Below are positions 8,688 through 17,582 of a stretch of 64,000 nucleotides of DNA, one piece after another. A program made the position numbers and the translations under genes. Below the pieces are notes generated by a model. It did not search any database and was not told the origin of the DNA. It saw only the letters and a program-made list of their open reading frames with translations. This DNA comes from Alsobacter sp045348435 (GTDB lineage: Bacteria; Pseudomonadota; Alphaproteobacteria; Rhizobiales; Beijerinckiaceae): assembly GCF_045348435.1 (NCBI RefSeq), contig NZ_CP157484.1, forward strand, positions 1,798,001-1,862,000, given 5' to 3'. Each line of letters begins with the position of its first letter. Positions within the stretch are counted from its first letter, which is position 1.

Positions 8688-9599
8688 ATGACCCTCCATC
8701 CCTTCATTGCGGCCATGCTCGAGCAGTTGAAAGGTCGCCCGGCCTTGTCGGCCGGGTCGCCCGAGGACGCCCGCGCGATGGTGGCGGCCGCCCGGGCCGT
8801 GATCGGGCGGGGCCCGGCCATGGCCGGGGTCCGCGACATCCAGATCCCGACCCGGGCCGGCTCGGTCGCGGCGCGGCTTTACCGGCCATCCGGCGCGCCT
8901 GCCGGCATGCTCGTATATCTCCATGGCGGCGGATGGGTTGTCGGCGCGCTGGACGACTACGACGCCTTGGCCCGCACCCTGGCGGCGCAAAGCGGCTGCG
9001 CCGTTCTGCTGCCCGACTATCGCCTGGCGCCGGAGCATCCCTTCCCGGCCGGGCTCGAAGACGCCGTGGACGCTGTCCTGCATGCGCGGACTCTCGCTGG
9101 GCCCGAAGCGCCGCTGCTGGTCGCCGGCGACAGCGCGGGCGCCAACCTGGCGGTTGTCGCGGCCCGCAAGCTACGCGGCGAAGTTGCCCTCGCTGGGCAG
9201 GTCCTAATCTATCCCGTGGCGGACAGCGACTTCGACCGGCCGTCCTATCGCGAATTCGGCGCGGGCTTGCCGCTGACGCGCGACGACATGGTCTGGTTCT
9301 TCCGCCATTACGCGCCGGAAGCCCTGTGGACCTCGCCTGACATTGCGCCCCTCCGGGCGGCCCACGATCTCGCGGGCCTACCCCCGACGCTCCTTGTGCT
9401 GGCCGAGTGCGACGTGCTCGCCGACGAGGGACGCGCCTTTGCGGACGCCCTCGAAGGCGCCGGGGTTCAGGTGGCGCGTCGCAAGGCCGAGGGTGTCACC
9501 CACGGCTTCATTCGCCTGCATAATCTCTTCGACGTGGCCGCCCGGGAAGTCGAGGCGGTGGCCGATTTCGCAGCCCGCGCCTCCCGCGCGGCGAACTGA
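8688..9599 (+). CDS. Alpha/beta-hydrolase, hormone-sensitive-lipase family esterase
   Basis: 303 residues. The oxyanion motif HGGGW lies at 79-83 and the nucleophile motif GDSAG at 147-151 (Ser149). The rest of the triad is probably the Asp in LAECDVLADEG and the His in GVTHGF near the C-terminus. These are hallmarks of bacterial family IV esterases, which hydrolyse short acyl esters. It starts 25 bases after the monooxygenase stop, so ester made by the Baeyer-Villiger enzyme is its likely substrate. Cytosolic: no signal peptide is seen. Confidence 0.9.
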   Translation: MTLHPFIAAMLEQLKGRPALSAGSPEDARAMVAAARAVIGRGPAMAGVRDIQIPTRAGSVAARLYRPSGAPAGMLVYLHGGGWVVGALDDYDALARTLAAQSGCAVLLPDYRLAPEHPFPAGLEDAVDAVLHARTLAGPEAPLLVAGDSAGANLAVVAARKLRGEVALAGQVLIYPVADSDFDRPSYREFGAGLPLTRDDMVWFFRHYAPEALWTSPDIAPLRAAHDLAGLPPTLLVLAECDVLADEGRAFADALEGAGVQVARRKAEGVTHGFIRLHNLFDVAAREVEAVADFAARASRAAN

Positions 9600-9621
9600 C
9601 ATTCAGGAAAGGAACAGAGCC

Positions 9622-10677
9622 ATGAAGGCGTGGGCCGTCGTTCGCCACAGCGAGCCGCTGGAATGCATCGAGGTCAAGCGTCCGGAGCCGACCGGAACCG
9701 AGGTCGTGGTCGGCGTAGAAGCGTGCGGAGTCTGCCACTCCGACCTGCATTTCTGGAAAGGCGTCTACAACATGGGCGGCGGCAAGGTGCTGACCCTCGC
9801 CGACCGCGGCGTCACGCTGCCGCGCGCGCCGGGACACGAGATCGCCGGCCGGGTCGTCGCGGCCGGGCCCGACGCGACGGGCGTGACGGTGGGCGAGCGC
9901 TACGTCGTGTACCCCTGGATCGGCTGCGGCCATTGCGAGCACTGCCTGAACGAGGATGACAACCTCTGCGCCAGCCAGAGCAGCATCGGCGTGGTCCGCC
10001 ATGGCGGGTTCGCGAGCGAGGTCGTCGCCCCGCACCCGCGTTACCTCGTGCCGCTGGGCGGCCTTGACCCGGCGTTGGCGTCGACCTTCGCCTGCTCGGG
10101 GATCACCGTCTACAGCGCCATCCAGAAGATCATGCCGATGCCGCCGGACAAGCCTATCGTGCTCATCGGCGCGGGCGGCCTCGGGCTCGCCGCCATCTCA
10201 ATGCTGCGCGCTTTCGACCATCGCGCCATCATCTCGGTCGACATCGATCCCGCCAAGCGGCAGGCGGCGCTCGACCTCGGCGCCACGGCCGCGGTGGATG
10301 GAACCGGCGACGACGTCGCGCAGAGGATCATTGCAGCGGCGGGTGGCCCGGTGGACGCCGTCATCGACTTCGTCAACGCCAGCGCCACCGCAGCCGCCGG
10401 CATGGGCGCCCTGGCCAAGGGGGGGACCTTGGTCAATGTCGGCGTGGCCGGCGGCGAACTGACATTGTCACTGGCCGGGATGGTCTTCCGCGCGCTCAGC
10501 GTGATGGGCAGCAACACAGGTTCCGTGAAGGATCTTCGCGCCGTGATGGCGCTGGCGCAGTCCGGGAAGCTGCCGCCATTGCCCGTAACCCGGTTCCAGA
10601 AAGACGACGCGAACCTCGCGATGCAGCAACTGAAGGCGGGCGAGATCACGGGCCGCGCGGTTCTGGTTGATAGTTGA
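9622..10677 (+). CDS. Zinc-dependent alcohol dehydrogenase (MDR)
   Basis: 351 residues. The catalytic zinc ligands are Cys38 (GVCHSD) and His72 (GHE); the structural zinc is held by Cys102, 105, 108 and 116 (GCGHCEHCLN...C). The Rossmann motif GAGGLG lies in the C-terminal half. It oxidises alcohols with NAD(P)+. A GGAAAGGAAC ribosome site precedes the ATG at 9622, 22 bases after the esterase stop, so the three genes form an operon in which the alcohol released by ester hydrolysis would be oxidised here. The longer upstream frame overlaps the esterase and is not used. Confidence 0.9.
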   Translation: MKAWAVVRHSEPLECIEVKRPEPTGTEVVVGVEACGVCHSDLHFWKGVYNMGGGKVLTLADRGVTLPRAPGHEIAGRVVAAGPDATGVTVGERYVVYPWIGCGHCEHCLNEDDNLCASQSSIGVVRHGGFASEVVAPHPRYLVPLGGLDPALASTFACSGITVYSAIQKIMPMPPDKPIVLIGAGGLGLAAISMLRAFDHRAIISVDIDPAKRQAALDLGATAAVDGTGDDVAQRIIAAAGGPVDAVIDFVNASATAAAGMGALAKGGTLVNVGVAGGELTLSLAGMVFRALSVMGSNTGSVKDLRAVMALAQSGKLPPLPVTRFQKDDANLAMQQLKAGEITGRAVLVDS

Positions 10678-10780
10678 TCAGCCGCCATACCCAGCTGCTT
10701 CTCTTCCGCGCCGTGCTCTTCTTTCTGTTGATGTTGGCCGTCCTGCGTTCACCGACTCGAACAGCCCCTGACCTCGGAGA

Positions 10781-10959
10781 CGCCTCACGCGCGCCGTCAT
10801 ACCCATAGCGCGGGACCACTTCGAACATATCTCTGTGTTGCTGGTGCGCGCGCGCTCGAAATCCTTCGCCAGCGCCTCGCGGCGCGGGGCCGCAACGAAA
10901 ACGTCGCGGCTCGCCTCGCCCGCTCCAACGCGTACCAGATGGAGGCGCCGGGGACCTGA
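10781..10959 (+). pseudogene. Remnant of a PhnN-like ribose 1,5-bisphosphokinase (3' part)
   Basis: No intact gene lies between 10678 and 11170. In one + frame the text RAVIPIARDHFEHISVLLV is read, and after a shift of frame near 10850 the text LEILRQRLAARGRNENVAARL continues to a TGA at 10957. Both pieces resemble the C-terminal half of PhnN kinases, which phosphorylate ribose 1,5-bisphosphate to PRPP in phosphonate use (family pattern: SR..., then PEVLA.RLAARGRE...DIAARLAR). The P-loop N-terminal half is missing. Recognition is by eye only. The rest of this stretch shows nothing I can name. Confidence 0.45.
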
Positions 10960-11170
10960 GAATCATTAGTATCGGGGGATTCGGTCGACTCGGCGGCTGT
11001 CCTCACAGCCTTCATTGCCCAAACGTTGCCTTGATCGTGCGAAGGGCAAAACGTCGAACGCTCGATGACGTACAAAGCGATATGCAACGGCGCGTACGTG
11101 GGACCCGATGTGGGACCAATGTCACTTAACTTCTGCAGACGTTTGAAAATTAGGAAATTTCAGGACGCAA

Positions 11171-11246
11171 TGGTGCCCAGGGGCGGAGTCGAACCACCGA
11201 CACTGCGATTTTCAGTCGCATGCTCTACCAACTGAGCTACCTGGGC
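11171..11246 (-). tRNA. tRNA-Phe (GAA)
   Basis: On the minus strand the 76-base cloverleaf begins GCCCAGGTAGCTCAG and ends CTGGGCACCA, with CCA encoded. The anticodon loop CTGAAAATC gives GAA, and the T-loop GGTTCGACTC is standard. Acceptor stem GCCCAGG pairs with CCTGGGC. The decayed phnN-like fragment lies just beyond its 3' end, where elements often insert. Confidence 0.97.
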
Positions 11247-11426
11247 GTGCCCGCCGTCGCCGAAGCATCGTGGACGGGCCGCGTTATAGAGGCTGCTTTT
11301 GAGGCTGTCCAGCGCCAAAGAGGCGGTGGCGCGGCTTGCTCGCGAAAGCGCAGGAGATCGTTGGATTCGCCCCGAATTTCAGTCAATCCTGAACGCGGGC
11401 GAGCGCCTCGGCGACGGAGACCCCTG

Positions 11427-12329
11427 ATGATGGACGATGGGCTCACGCTCCGATCCGGCGACTGTCGACTCGCCGTGTCGACGCTGGGCGCCGAGATGCG
11501 CGATTGGCGTATCGGCCCGGATTCGTTGCTATGGGGAGGGGACCCCGCCTGGTGGCCCGACCGCAGCCCGATCCTCTTTCCTGTCGTCGGCTGGACACGC
11601 AACGGCGAGGCGAGGGTGGGTGGCGCGACCTATCCGCTGGGCGTGCACGGATTCGCGCGGACGCAGCGCTTCGAGGTGATCGAAGCTGGGGAGGCCCGCG
11701 CGACGCTGCGGCTCCGCGAGACGCCACACACGCTGGCCAAGTATCCGTTCCGCTTTGAGCTTACCGTCGCCTACGAGGTGGACCCGACCGGCGTGCTGGC
11801 CAGCTTTCGCGTCGCCAACCGCGGCCATGCACCGATGCCCTACGCGTTGGGGCTCCATCCAGGCTTCCGGCTTCCGTTCGGCTCCGTTGATTTCGGCGCC
11901 GGCGTCGTCGCCTTCGAGCGGGCCGAGCGGGGCGAAGTCCCGATAATCGCCCCGGGGGGACTGTTCTCGCCGGAGCGTCGGACCGTATCGCTGACGCAAG
12001 GCGGTCGCGAACTGCCCTTGACCAGGGACCTGTTCGACCGCGAAGCCCTCTGCTTCATGGGCGTCTACAGCCGGTCCTTGCGCCTCTCGAGCCAGACGGG
12101 TCCGGCGCTGCGCATCGCCTGGAGCCGATTTCCGCACGTGGTGCTCTGGTCGCGTCCGGGAGCGCCGTTCCTCTGCGTCGAGGCGTGGACGGGATCGGGG
12201 GATCCGGTCGGGTTCCAGGGAGACCTCTTCGAGAAGCCCGGGATGACCGTGCTGCAGGCCGGCGACGCCAGCGAACATTCCTACCGGATGTCTGTCGAAG
12301 ATCCGCTCAAGACAGGTCGCATATCCTAA
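11427..12329 (+). CDS. Aldose 1-epimerase (galactose mutarotase-like) family protein
   Basis: About 300 residues. The protein has the galactose-mutarotase beta-sandwich pattern: LGAEMRDW and LLWGGDPAWWPDRSPILFP at the N-terminus, GVHGFARTQRFEV with the family histidine, then ALGLHPGFRLPF with the second histidine. The C-terminal half has LCVEAWTGSGD with the acidic residue. Members interconvert sugar anomers; the group with WGGDPAWWPDRSPILFP resembles LacX. The ATG at 11427 (a second ATG directly follows) begins the family N-terminus. It stands alone between tRNA-Phe and a Crp/Fnr regulator. Confidence 0.85.
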   Translation: MMDDGLTLRSGDCRLAVSTLGAEMRDWRIGPDSLLWGGDPAWWPDRSPILFPVVGWTRNGEARVGGATYPLGVHGFARTQRFEVIEAGEARATLRLRETPHTLAKYPFRFELTVAYEVDPTGVLASFRVANRGHAPMPYALGLHPGFRLPFGSVDFGAGVVAFERAERGEVPIIAPGGLFSPERRTVSLTQGGRELPLTRDLFDREALCFMGVYSRSLRLSSQTGPALRIAWSRFPHVVLWSRPGAPFLCVEAWTGSGDPVGFQGDLFEKPGMTVLQAGDASEHSYRMSVEDPLKTGRIS

Positions 12330-12412
12330 TCGTACGTCCTATGGTTGTGTGCTTACGCACTGCGGGGACCCGGAGCGCGTGAGCATTCGGGCCTCGTTGA
12401 GGAGAGTGCGGG

Positions 12413-13099
12413 ATGCAGACGCTTGCGCGGGTTCCATTCTTCAAGGATGCCGGGATCGACTTCGAGAGGTTCGACCGCCGCTGCACTTGGCGGCGCTATG
12501 ACGAGGACGAAATCGTCGTCGATTTCGAAGACCTTTCGACTGACGTTTATTTCATCCTCTCGGGCGAAGTGCGTGTGCTCATCCGCACCCAGTCCGGCAA
12601 GGAAGTGATCCTGGCCGAGATGCGCGGGGGACAGGTCTTCGGAGAACTGGCGGCGATCGACGAGGTGCGCCGGTCCGCCAATGTGACGGCGCTGACGCGG
12701 GCCGAGATGTGCATCATGCCATCAAGCGTCTTCCGCGAGATCCTCTTCGCCTCTCCGGTCGTGTGCGACAGGATCCTGAAGCTCCTGACCTCCAGGGTCC
12801 GGGAGTTGAACGCCCGGTTGACCGAGCATTCGGTGTTCGACCTGAAGCACCGGCTCTACGCCGAACTGATCCGCATGTCGGCGCCTCGCATGGGCGTCAG
12901 CGGCGAGCGGGTCGTCAGCCCACCCCCGTTCCATCATGTGCTGGCCGCCCGCATCGGCTGCCGGCGCGAGCAGGTCACGCGGGAGCTATCGGCTTTGTCG
13001 GGGCAGGGGGTGATCGCCAAGACGCGCGGCGCTCTCGTGATCAGACAGCCGCAGGTCCTGGAGGAGCGCATCTCGGAGGCGCTTCAAAACGACACCTGA
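12413..13099 (+). CDS. Crp/Fnr-family transcriptional regulator
   Basis: 228 residues. Residues about 1-120 form a cyclic-nucleotide-binding beta-roll (VYFILSGEVRVLI, GGQVFGELAAID). A long dimer helix follows, then a C-terminal winged HTH (about 160-220) with RIGCRREQVTRELSALSGQGVI. There are no N-terminal iron-sulfur cysteines, so it is not a classical Fnr oxygen sensor; a cyclic nucleotide or no ligand is possible. A GAGGAG ribosome site precedes the ATG. It converges on the AsmA-family gene, leaving 13 bases between the stops. Confidence 0.9.
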   Translation: MQTLARVPFFKDAGIDFERFDRRCTWRRYDEDEIVVDFEDLSTDVYFILSGEVRVLIRTQSGKEVILAEMRGGQVFGELAAIDEVRRSANVTALTRAEMCIMPSSVFREILFASPVVCDRILKLLTSRVRELNARLTEHSVFDLKHRLYAELIRMSAPRMGVSGERVVSPPPFHHVLAARIGCRREQVTRELSALSGQGVIAKTRGALVIRQPQVLEERISEALQNDT

Positions 13100-13112
13100 C
13101 CCGGTCCGGCTA

Positions 13113-14966
13113 TCAGGGCGTCTGCGCCGGCGTGGGCGCCTGAAGCGCGCCGGGTTCTCCCACCACGATGGCTCTGGGCGACCCGAAAAACGGCGCCGCG
13201 GCTCCCGAGCGGCGGATCAGGTTCTTGGCGTCAGGGGCAACGATCGGGTCGTCGAAGCTCCCGGACACCTCGAAGGGCAGGGCGGCGGCTTCGCGCTCGG
13301 CCGCCTGGGCCTGACCGGAGAGCAGCAGCGTGCGGTCTCCCACCCCGATCTGTCCGGTCAGGGTGACCCGCGTCGCGGGCGAGGACAGGACGGCTTCGCC
13401 GATCTCCAGCACGCCACGAGAGATCCGGCCAGACATGGTGGCGGTGTCGAAGGGTGTGCGGCCTCCACGGATATCCAGTGCGGCGATCAGGGGACGCTTC
13501 TCGATTCGCCGAAGGACCTCGGGGAGGTTGATGCCGATCAGTTCGCCCTGGCGCACCGTCAGGGCGGCTCGCCCCTCCAGGGACCGCATCAGGCTGGCGG
13601 GCGCGTCGCCCGAAGCCTCCAGCGCGAAGGCGCCGCTGGCCGAGCCGCTCAGCTTTTCGACGCCGGTCATGGACGAGAACGCCTTGGCGGCGTCCAGGCG
13701 GTCGAACGACCCTTGCGCCTTGATCTCCAGCCCGGACGAGGCCGCGCCCGAGAGCGTCAGCCGTCCCTTCGCGGCGCCTCCGAAAAGCTCAGCGTTGCCC
13801 AGCGTCACGTCGGTGCGCCCGTCCCGCGACAAGAGCGAGAACGCCGCATTCCCCAAGGTGAGCTTGCCGACCGTCAGCGCGGCGGCCGAGACGCGGACAT
13901 CCACGCCTGCGCTGGGCGTCGCCGCGGGGTCGATGGCGTCGCGGCTCCACCCGCCATCCGCGTCGCGTTTGGGAAGAAACGGGCGGAGCGCCGCCGTAAG
14001 GTCCAGCCTGTCGGCCGCCAGCGTGCCGCCCAGGGTGAGCTGCCCGTCGGTCACCTTCACCGCAAGGACGCCGTCCAGCTCCCCGGCCTCGAGGGCGATG
14101 GTGGCGTTGCTGAGGGCGATCGCGGTCGGGCTGATCCGTGCGGTTCCTCGCGCCTGCATCGTCTCGCTGATGGGGAGAGGGACCTTGACCCGGAGCCAGC
14201 GAGCTGCGGCGCCCAGCGAAGGCGTGGTCACCTCGAGCGCGCCGTTGGCTTCCGCCACGCCGGAGCCGACCGTGGCGCCGGCGAAGCGCAGCGATCCGAG
14301 CGGCGTCTTGATCGAGACGTCCAATGGACTGCTCGCCCTGTCGGCGAGCGCGGCGAGGTCGAGCCCATGCGAGGCGAAGTCGACGGCTTGGCCCCGCCAC
14401 ATCAGCGTAGCGGCTGCGTCGATCACGCCGCGCTTCTGGACGCGACGGACCACGGCGTTGAGGTGCGAGACCGGCGCGGCCGAATCCGCCGCATCGAACC
14501 CTTCCGCGGCGCCGTCCATGATCACCAGCCGATTGATGCCCGCCAGGGTCGACGGGCGCTCCGAAAGACCGGAGACAGGGGGGACGGCCTTGAAGGCCTG
14601 CTCCAAAACCGCGGCTGCATTCACGGAGGCCGCGCGGGCGACCACGGGTCGGACCAGCAGGAGATCGGCGAATTCCAGCCGTCCAGCGATTAGCGGCAGC
14701 AGGCGGAGCGATCCGCTCACGCGCTCGGCTTGGAAGACCACCGAACCGGTCGCATCGAGGACCTTGAGGGGGCCCACTTCGAGGCGAGGCTCCGGCAAGG
14801 CGGTGAAGCGGGCATGCTCATCCGCCACGATCCTGACGCCCGGAAGCCCGAGGAGCCTTGTGCTCATCGTGCGCTGAAGCTTGGCGGTGGGAACCGTCCA
14901 GGACGTCGCGCCGGCGACGACGACGATGGCGATCAGGCCCGCTGCGGCGAGGGCGCGGCGCGTCAT
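13113..14966 (-). CDS. AsmA-family protein
   Basis: 617 residues, anchored by one N-terminal membrane helix (LAAAGLIAIVVVAGATSW) with the bulk predicted periplasmic. It has the long repeated beta-strand pattern of AsmA/TamB-like bridge proteins, with the C-terminal AsmA block (GRAALTVRQGELIGINL, TMSGRISRGVLEIGEAVL, LTGQIGVGDRTLLLSG). Family members take part in phospholipid movement to or assembly of the outer membrane. It is a single gene on the minus strand and converges with the Crp/Fnr gene. Large frames on the opposite strand are shadows of its high-GC codons. Confidence 0.85.
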   Translation of the reverse strand: MTRRALAAAGLIAIVVVAGATSWTVPTAKLQRTMSTRLLGLPGVRIVADEHARFTALPEPRLEVGPLKVLDATGSVVFQAERVSGSLRLLPLIAGRLEFADLLLVRPVVARAASVNAAAVLEQAFKAVPPVSGLSERPSTLAGINRLVIMDGAAEGFDAADSAAPVSHLNAVVRRVQKRGVIDAAATLMWRGQAVDFASHGLDLAALADRASSPLDVSIKTPLGSLRFAGATVGSGVAEANGALEVTTPSLGAAARWLRVKVPLPISETMQARGTARISPTAIALSNATIALEAGELDGVLAVKVTDGQLTLGGTLAADRLDLTAALRPFLPKRDADGGWSRDAIDPAATPSAGVDVRVSAAALTVGKLTLGNAAFSLLSRDGRTDVTLGNAELFGGAAKGRLTLSGAASSGLEIKAQGSFDRLDAAKAFSSMTGVEKLSGSASGAFALEASGDAPASLMRSLEGRAALTVRQGELIGINLPEVLRRIEKRPLIAALDIRGGRTPFDTATMSGRISRGVLEIGEAVLSSPATRVTLTGQIGVGDRTLLLSGQAQAAEREAAALPFEVSGSFDDPIVAPDAKNLIRRSGAAAPFFGSPRAIVVGEPGALQAPTPAQTP

Positions 14967-15193
14967 GGCGCCCCTTGGTCGTAGCGAGGCTCAACCATCG
15001 CGACTGAATCCTCCAAAAGACGGGTTCTCACTGTCCGACGACCATAGGTGCGAGCATCCTCCCTTGGAACGGGCGTAGTCGATTGTCCACCGCGAACTGA
15101 GCCGTCAGGCGTTGCATGGGGACTTTCCCCGGGTCGTCCTTTTCGCTATCCGGTGAAGGCGGCTTACCGCTGAGCCGATAAAAAGGCCGAACA

Positions 15194-17152
15194 ATGTCCT
15201 TCGCCGACCGTCCGCTATGGACCCCCAGCGCAGAGCGCGTCGCATCGACCGCCCTCATCCGCTTTCGCGACGCCTTCAACGCCCGCGAAGGGTTGAGCCT
15301 GAAGACCTATGCCGAACTGCACGCCGCGTCGATTGAACGGCGCGAGGCGTTCTGGTCGCTCGTCTGGGACTTCGCCGGCGTGAAGGGCGAGAAGGGGGCC
15401 AGGATTCTGGCCGACGACCACATGCCGGGCGCGTCCTGTTTTCCGGACGCCCGACTCAACTTCGCCGAGAACCTGCTGAGCTGCAGCGACGACGGCGACG
15501 CGATCGTGTTTCGGGGCGAAGACAAGGCCCGGGCGCGCCTGAGCTGGCGCGACCTGCAGGACCGTGTCTCGCAGGCCCAGCAATGGATGGCGTCGCTCGG
15601 CGTCGGCGTCGGCGACCGCGTCGCCGCCATGATGCCCAATCTGCCCGACACGGTGGCGTTGATGCTGGCGACCGCCTCCCTGGGAGCCACCTGGTCGTCC
15701 TGCTCGCCGGATTTCGGCGTCAAGGGCGTGCTCGACCGCTTCGGCCAGATCGAGCCGAAGCTGTTCATTGCGTGCGACGGCTACTGGTACGCCGGCAAGC
15801 GCCTGCCGATCGCCGACAAGCTGGCGGACATCGTCCCGCAGCTGCCGACCGCCGCAACCGTGGCCATCGTCGACTACCTCGGCGAGGCCGAGGCGGTCGC
15901 CGCTTCGCTGCCGCGGGCGGTGTCGCTCACGGTCGCGCTCGACCGCTTCCCGGCGAAAGCCCCAACCTTCGTGCGGCTGCCATTCAATCACCCGCTCTAC
16001 ATTCTCTACTCGTCGGGAACGACGGGCGCGCCCAAATGCATCGTGCATGGCGCGGGCGGGACGCTCCTCCAGCATCTGAAGGAGCATCAGCTTCATTGCG
16101 ACATTCGCCCGGACGACCGCGTGTTCTACTTCACGACCTGCGGTTGGATGATGTGGAACTGGCTCGTCTCGGCCTTGGCCAGCAAGGCTGCGCTGATGCT
16201 GTTTGACGGGTCGCCCTTCCACCCGTCGCCGACGACGCTGTTCGACTATGCGCAGGCCGAGCGCTTCAGCGTGTTCGGGGCCTCGGCGAAATACATCGAC
16301 GCCTGCAAGAAGGCCGAGCTCAGGCCCCGCGACACGCATGATCTCTCGTCGGTGCGCCTCATCGCCTCGACCGGATCGCCCCTGGCTCCCGAGAGCTTCG
16401 ACTATGTCTACGAGGCCGTGAAGCCCGACATGCATCTGGCCTCCGTCTCGGGCGGCACAGACATCGTCTCCTGCTTCGTCCTCGGCGATCCGACCAGCCC
16501 CGTCTACCGAGGCGAATTGCAGGCGCCGGGCCTCGGCATGGCCGTGGAGGTGTGGGACGAGGCCGGCCGTCCGCTCACCCAGGGCAAGGGCGAACTGGTC
16601 TGCACCCGGTCCTTCCCGTCCATGCCGATCATGTTCTGGAACGACCCCGGCGCGGTGAAATACAGCGCGGCCTATTTCGATCGCTTCCCTGGCGTCTGGT
16701 GCCACGGCGACTTCGCCGAGTGGACGCCCCATGGCGGACTGATCATTCACGGGCGTTCGGACGCCACGCTGAACCCCGGAGGCGTCCGGATCGGAACGGC
16801 GGAGATCTATGCCCAGGTGGAGCAGATCCCCGAGGTCGTCGAGGCGCTCGCGATCGGGCAGGACTGGGACAACGACGTCAGGGTCGTGCTGTTCGTGCGC
16901 CTCGCGCCCGGGGCGGCGCTCGACGACGCGCTCCAGCAGCGCATCCGCGCCAGGATCCGCGCGGGGGCCAGCCCACGCCACGTTCCGGCGAAGATCGTCG
17001 CTGTCGCCGACATCCCGCGCACGAAGTCGGGCAAGATCACCGAGCTCGCCGTAAGGGACGTCGTGCACGGCCGCGAGGTGAAGAACAAGGAGGCGCTGGC
17101 CAACGCCGATGCGCTCGATCTGTTCAGGAATTTGCCCGAGCTGATGTCCTGA
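15194..17152 (+). CDS. Acetoacetyl-CoA synthetase (acetoacetate-CoA ligase)
   Basis: 652 residues, typical for the enzyme. It activates acetoacetate with ATP to the adenylate and then to acetoacetyl-CoA. The AMP-binding motif ILYSSGTTGAPKCIVHG is visible, as is HLASVSGGTDIVSCFV, characteristic of this ligase. GRSDATLNPGGVRIGTAEIY precedes the C-terminal catalytic lysine in RTKSGKITELAVRD. The N-terminus (FAWRPLW-type start FADRPLW) matches the family. An AAAAAGG ribosome site lies before the ATG. It could process acetoacetate released by the BKACE enzyme at 2.05 kb. Confidence 0.93.
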   Translation: MSFADRPLWTPSAERVASTALIRFRDAFNAREGLSLKTYAELHAASIERREAFWSLVWDFAGVKGEKGARILADDHMPGASCFPDARLNFAENLLSCSDDGDAIVFRGEDKARARLSWRDLQDRVSQAQQWMASLGVGVGDRVAAMMPNLPDTVALMLATASLGATWSSCSPDFGVKGVLDRFGQIEPKLFIACDGYWYAGKRLPIADKLADIVPQLPTAATVAIVDYLGEAEAVAASLPRAVSLTVALDRFPAKAPTFVRLPFNHPLYILYSSGTTGAPKCIVHGAGGTLLQHLKEHQLHCDIRPDDRVFYFTTCGWMMWNWLVSALASKAALMLFDGSPFHPSPTTLFDYAQAERFSVFGASAKYIDACKKAELRPRDTHDLSSVRLIASTGSPLAPESFDYVYEAVKPDMHLASVSGGTDIVSCFVLGDPTSPVYRGELQAPGLGMAVEVWDEAGRPLTQGKGELVCTRSFPSMPIMFWNDPGAVKYSAAYFDRFPGVWCHGDFAEWTPHGGLIIHGRSDATLNPGGVRIGTAEIYAQVEQIPEVVEALAIGQDWDNDVRVVLFVRLAPGAALDDALQQRIRARIRAGASPRHVPAKIVAVADIPRTKSGKITELAVRDVVHGREVKNKEALANADALDLFRNLPELMS

Positions 17153-17171
17153 TGCGGTCCCGCCGTCCCGG

Positions 17172-17309
17172 TCAGTGACGCAGGGCGGGGGGATTGCCCC
17201 AGACGCTGACGGGCTCCTGGCCGGGAATGCGGTTTACGGCCGTCTCGCCGAAGATGATGAAGGTGACCCCAAGCGTCAGGCCCAGCAGAAAAGCGGCGAG
17301 GGCCTTCAT
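17172..17309 (-). CDS. Small single-span membrane protein
   Basis: A 45-residue protein beginning MKALAAFLLGLTLGVTF: one hydrophobic helix followed by a short polar tail (FGETAVNRIPGQEPVSVWGN). The longer frame starting at 17423 adds a Ser/Arg-rich leader that does not look coded. I do not recognise the family. It sits tail-to-tail with the acetoacetyl-CoA synthetase gene. The ordered hydrophobic helix and clean start favour a real gene, but this is a judgement. Confidence 0.5.
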   Translation of the reverse strand: MKALAAFLLGLTLGVTFIIFGETAVNRIPGQEPVSVWGNPPALRH

Positions 17310-17551
17310 TGCGTTCCCGGATGTGCGAACCGATCGATCGGGCGCTGGCGCGAGGATCGAGGAATCCGCCTCCTCGCTTGCAGGGGAACGCCACCGGACT
17401 CTACGCATCAAAACGCCACGCATTGTTCGATCGTGAAGGTGAGAACCTTTCTGGCTGACTTCGATCAGGCCGGCAATGACATGTTCAATCGAGCGTTAAC
17501 GGCGACTCCCTCCTGGGAGCTTTCGTTAACCTTTCGAGAACCTTTCAGGTG

Positions 17552-17576
17552 GGCTCGGCGCGCCTGCGCCGAAGCC
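17552..17576 (-). terminator. Hairpin just downstream of the RND permease gene
   Basis: Bases 17552-17576 form an almost perfect stem (GGCTCGGCGC against GCGCCGAAGCC, 4-base loop) seven bases beyond the permease stop on the minus strand. No T-run follows, so it may act as a stabilising 3' hairpin or a weak intrinsic terminator. The rest of 17424-17551 shows nothing beyond a repeated AACCTTTC. Confidence 0.4.
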
Positions 17577-17582
17577 GGACCT

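Noticed and set aside
11040..11170. Possible integrase end before tRNA-Phe
   Set aside because: The short frame through here runs into the tRNA complement and shows no recombinase motif.
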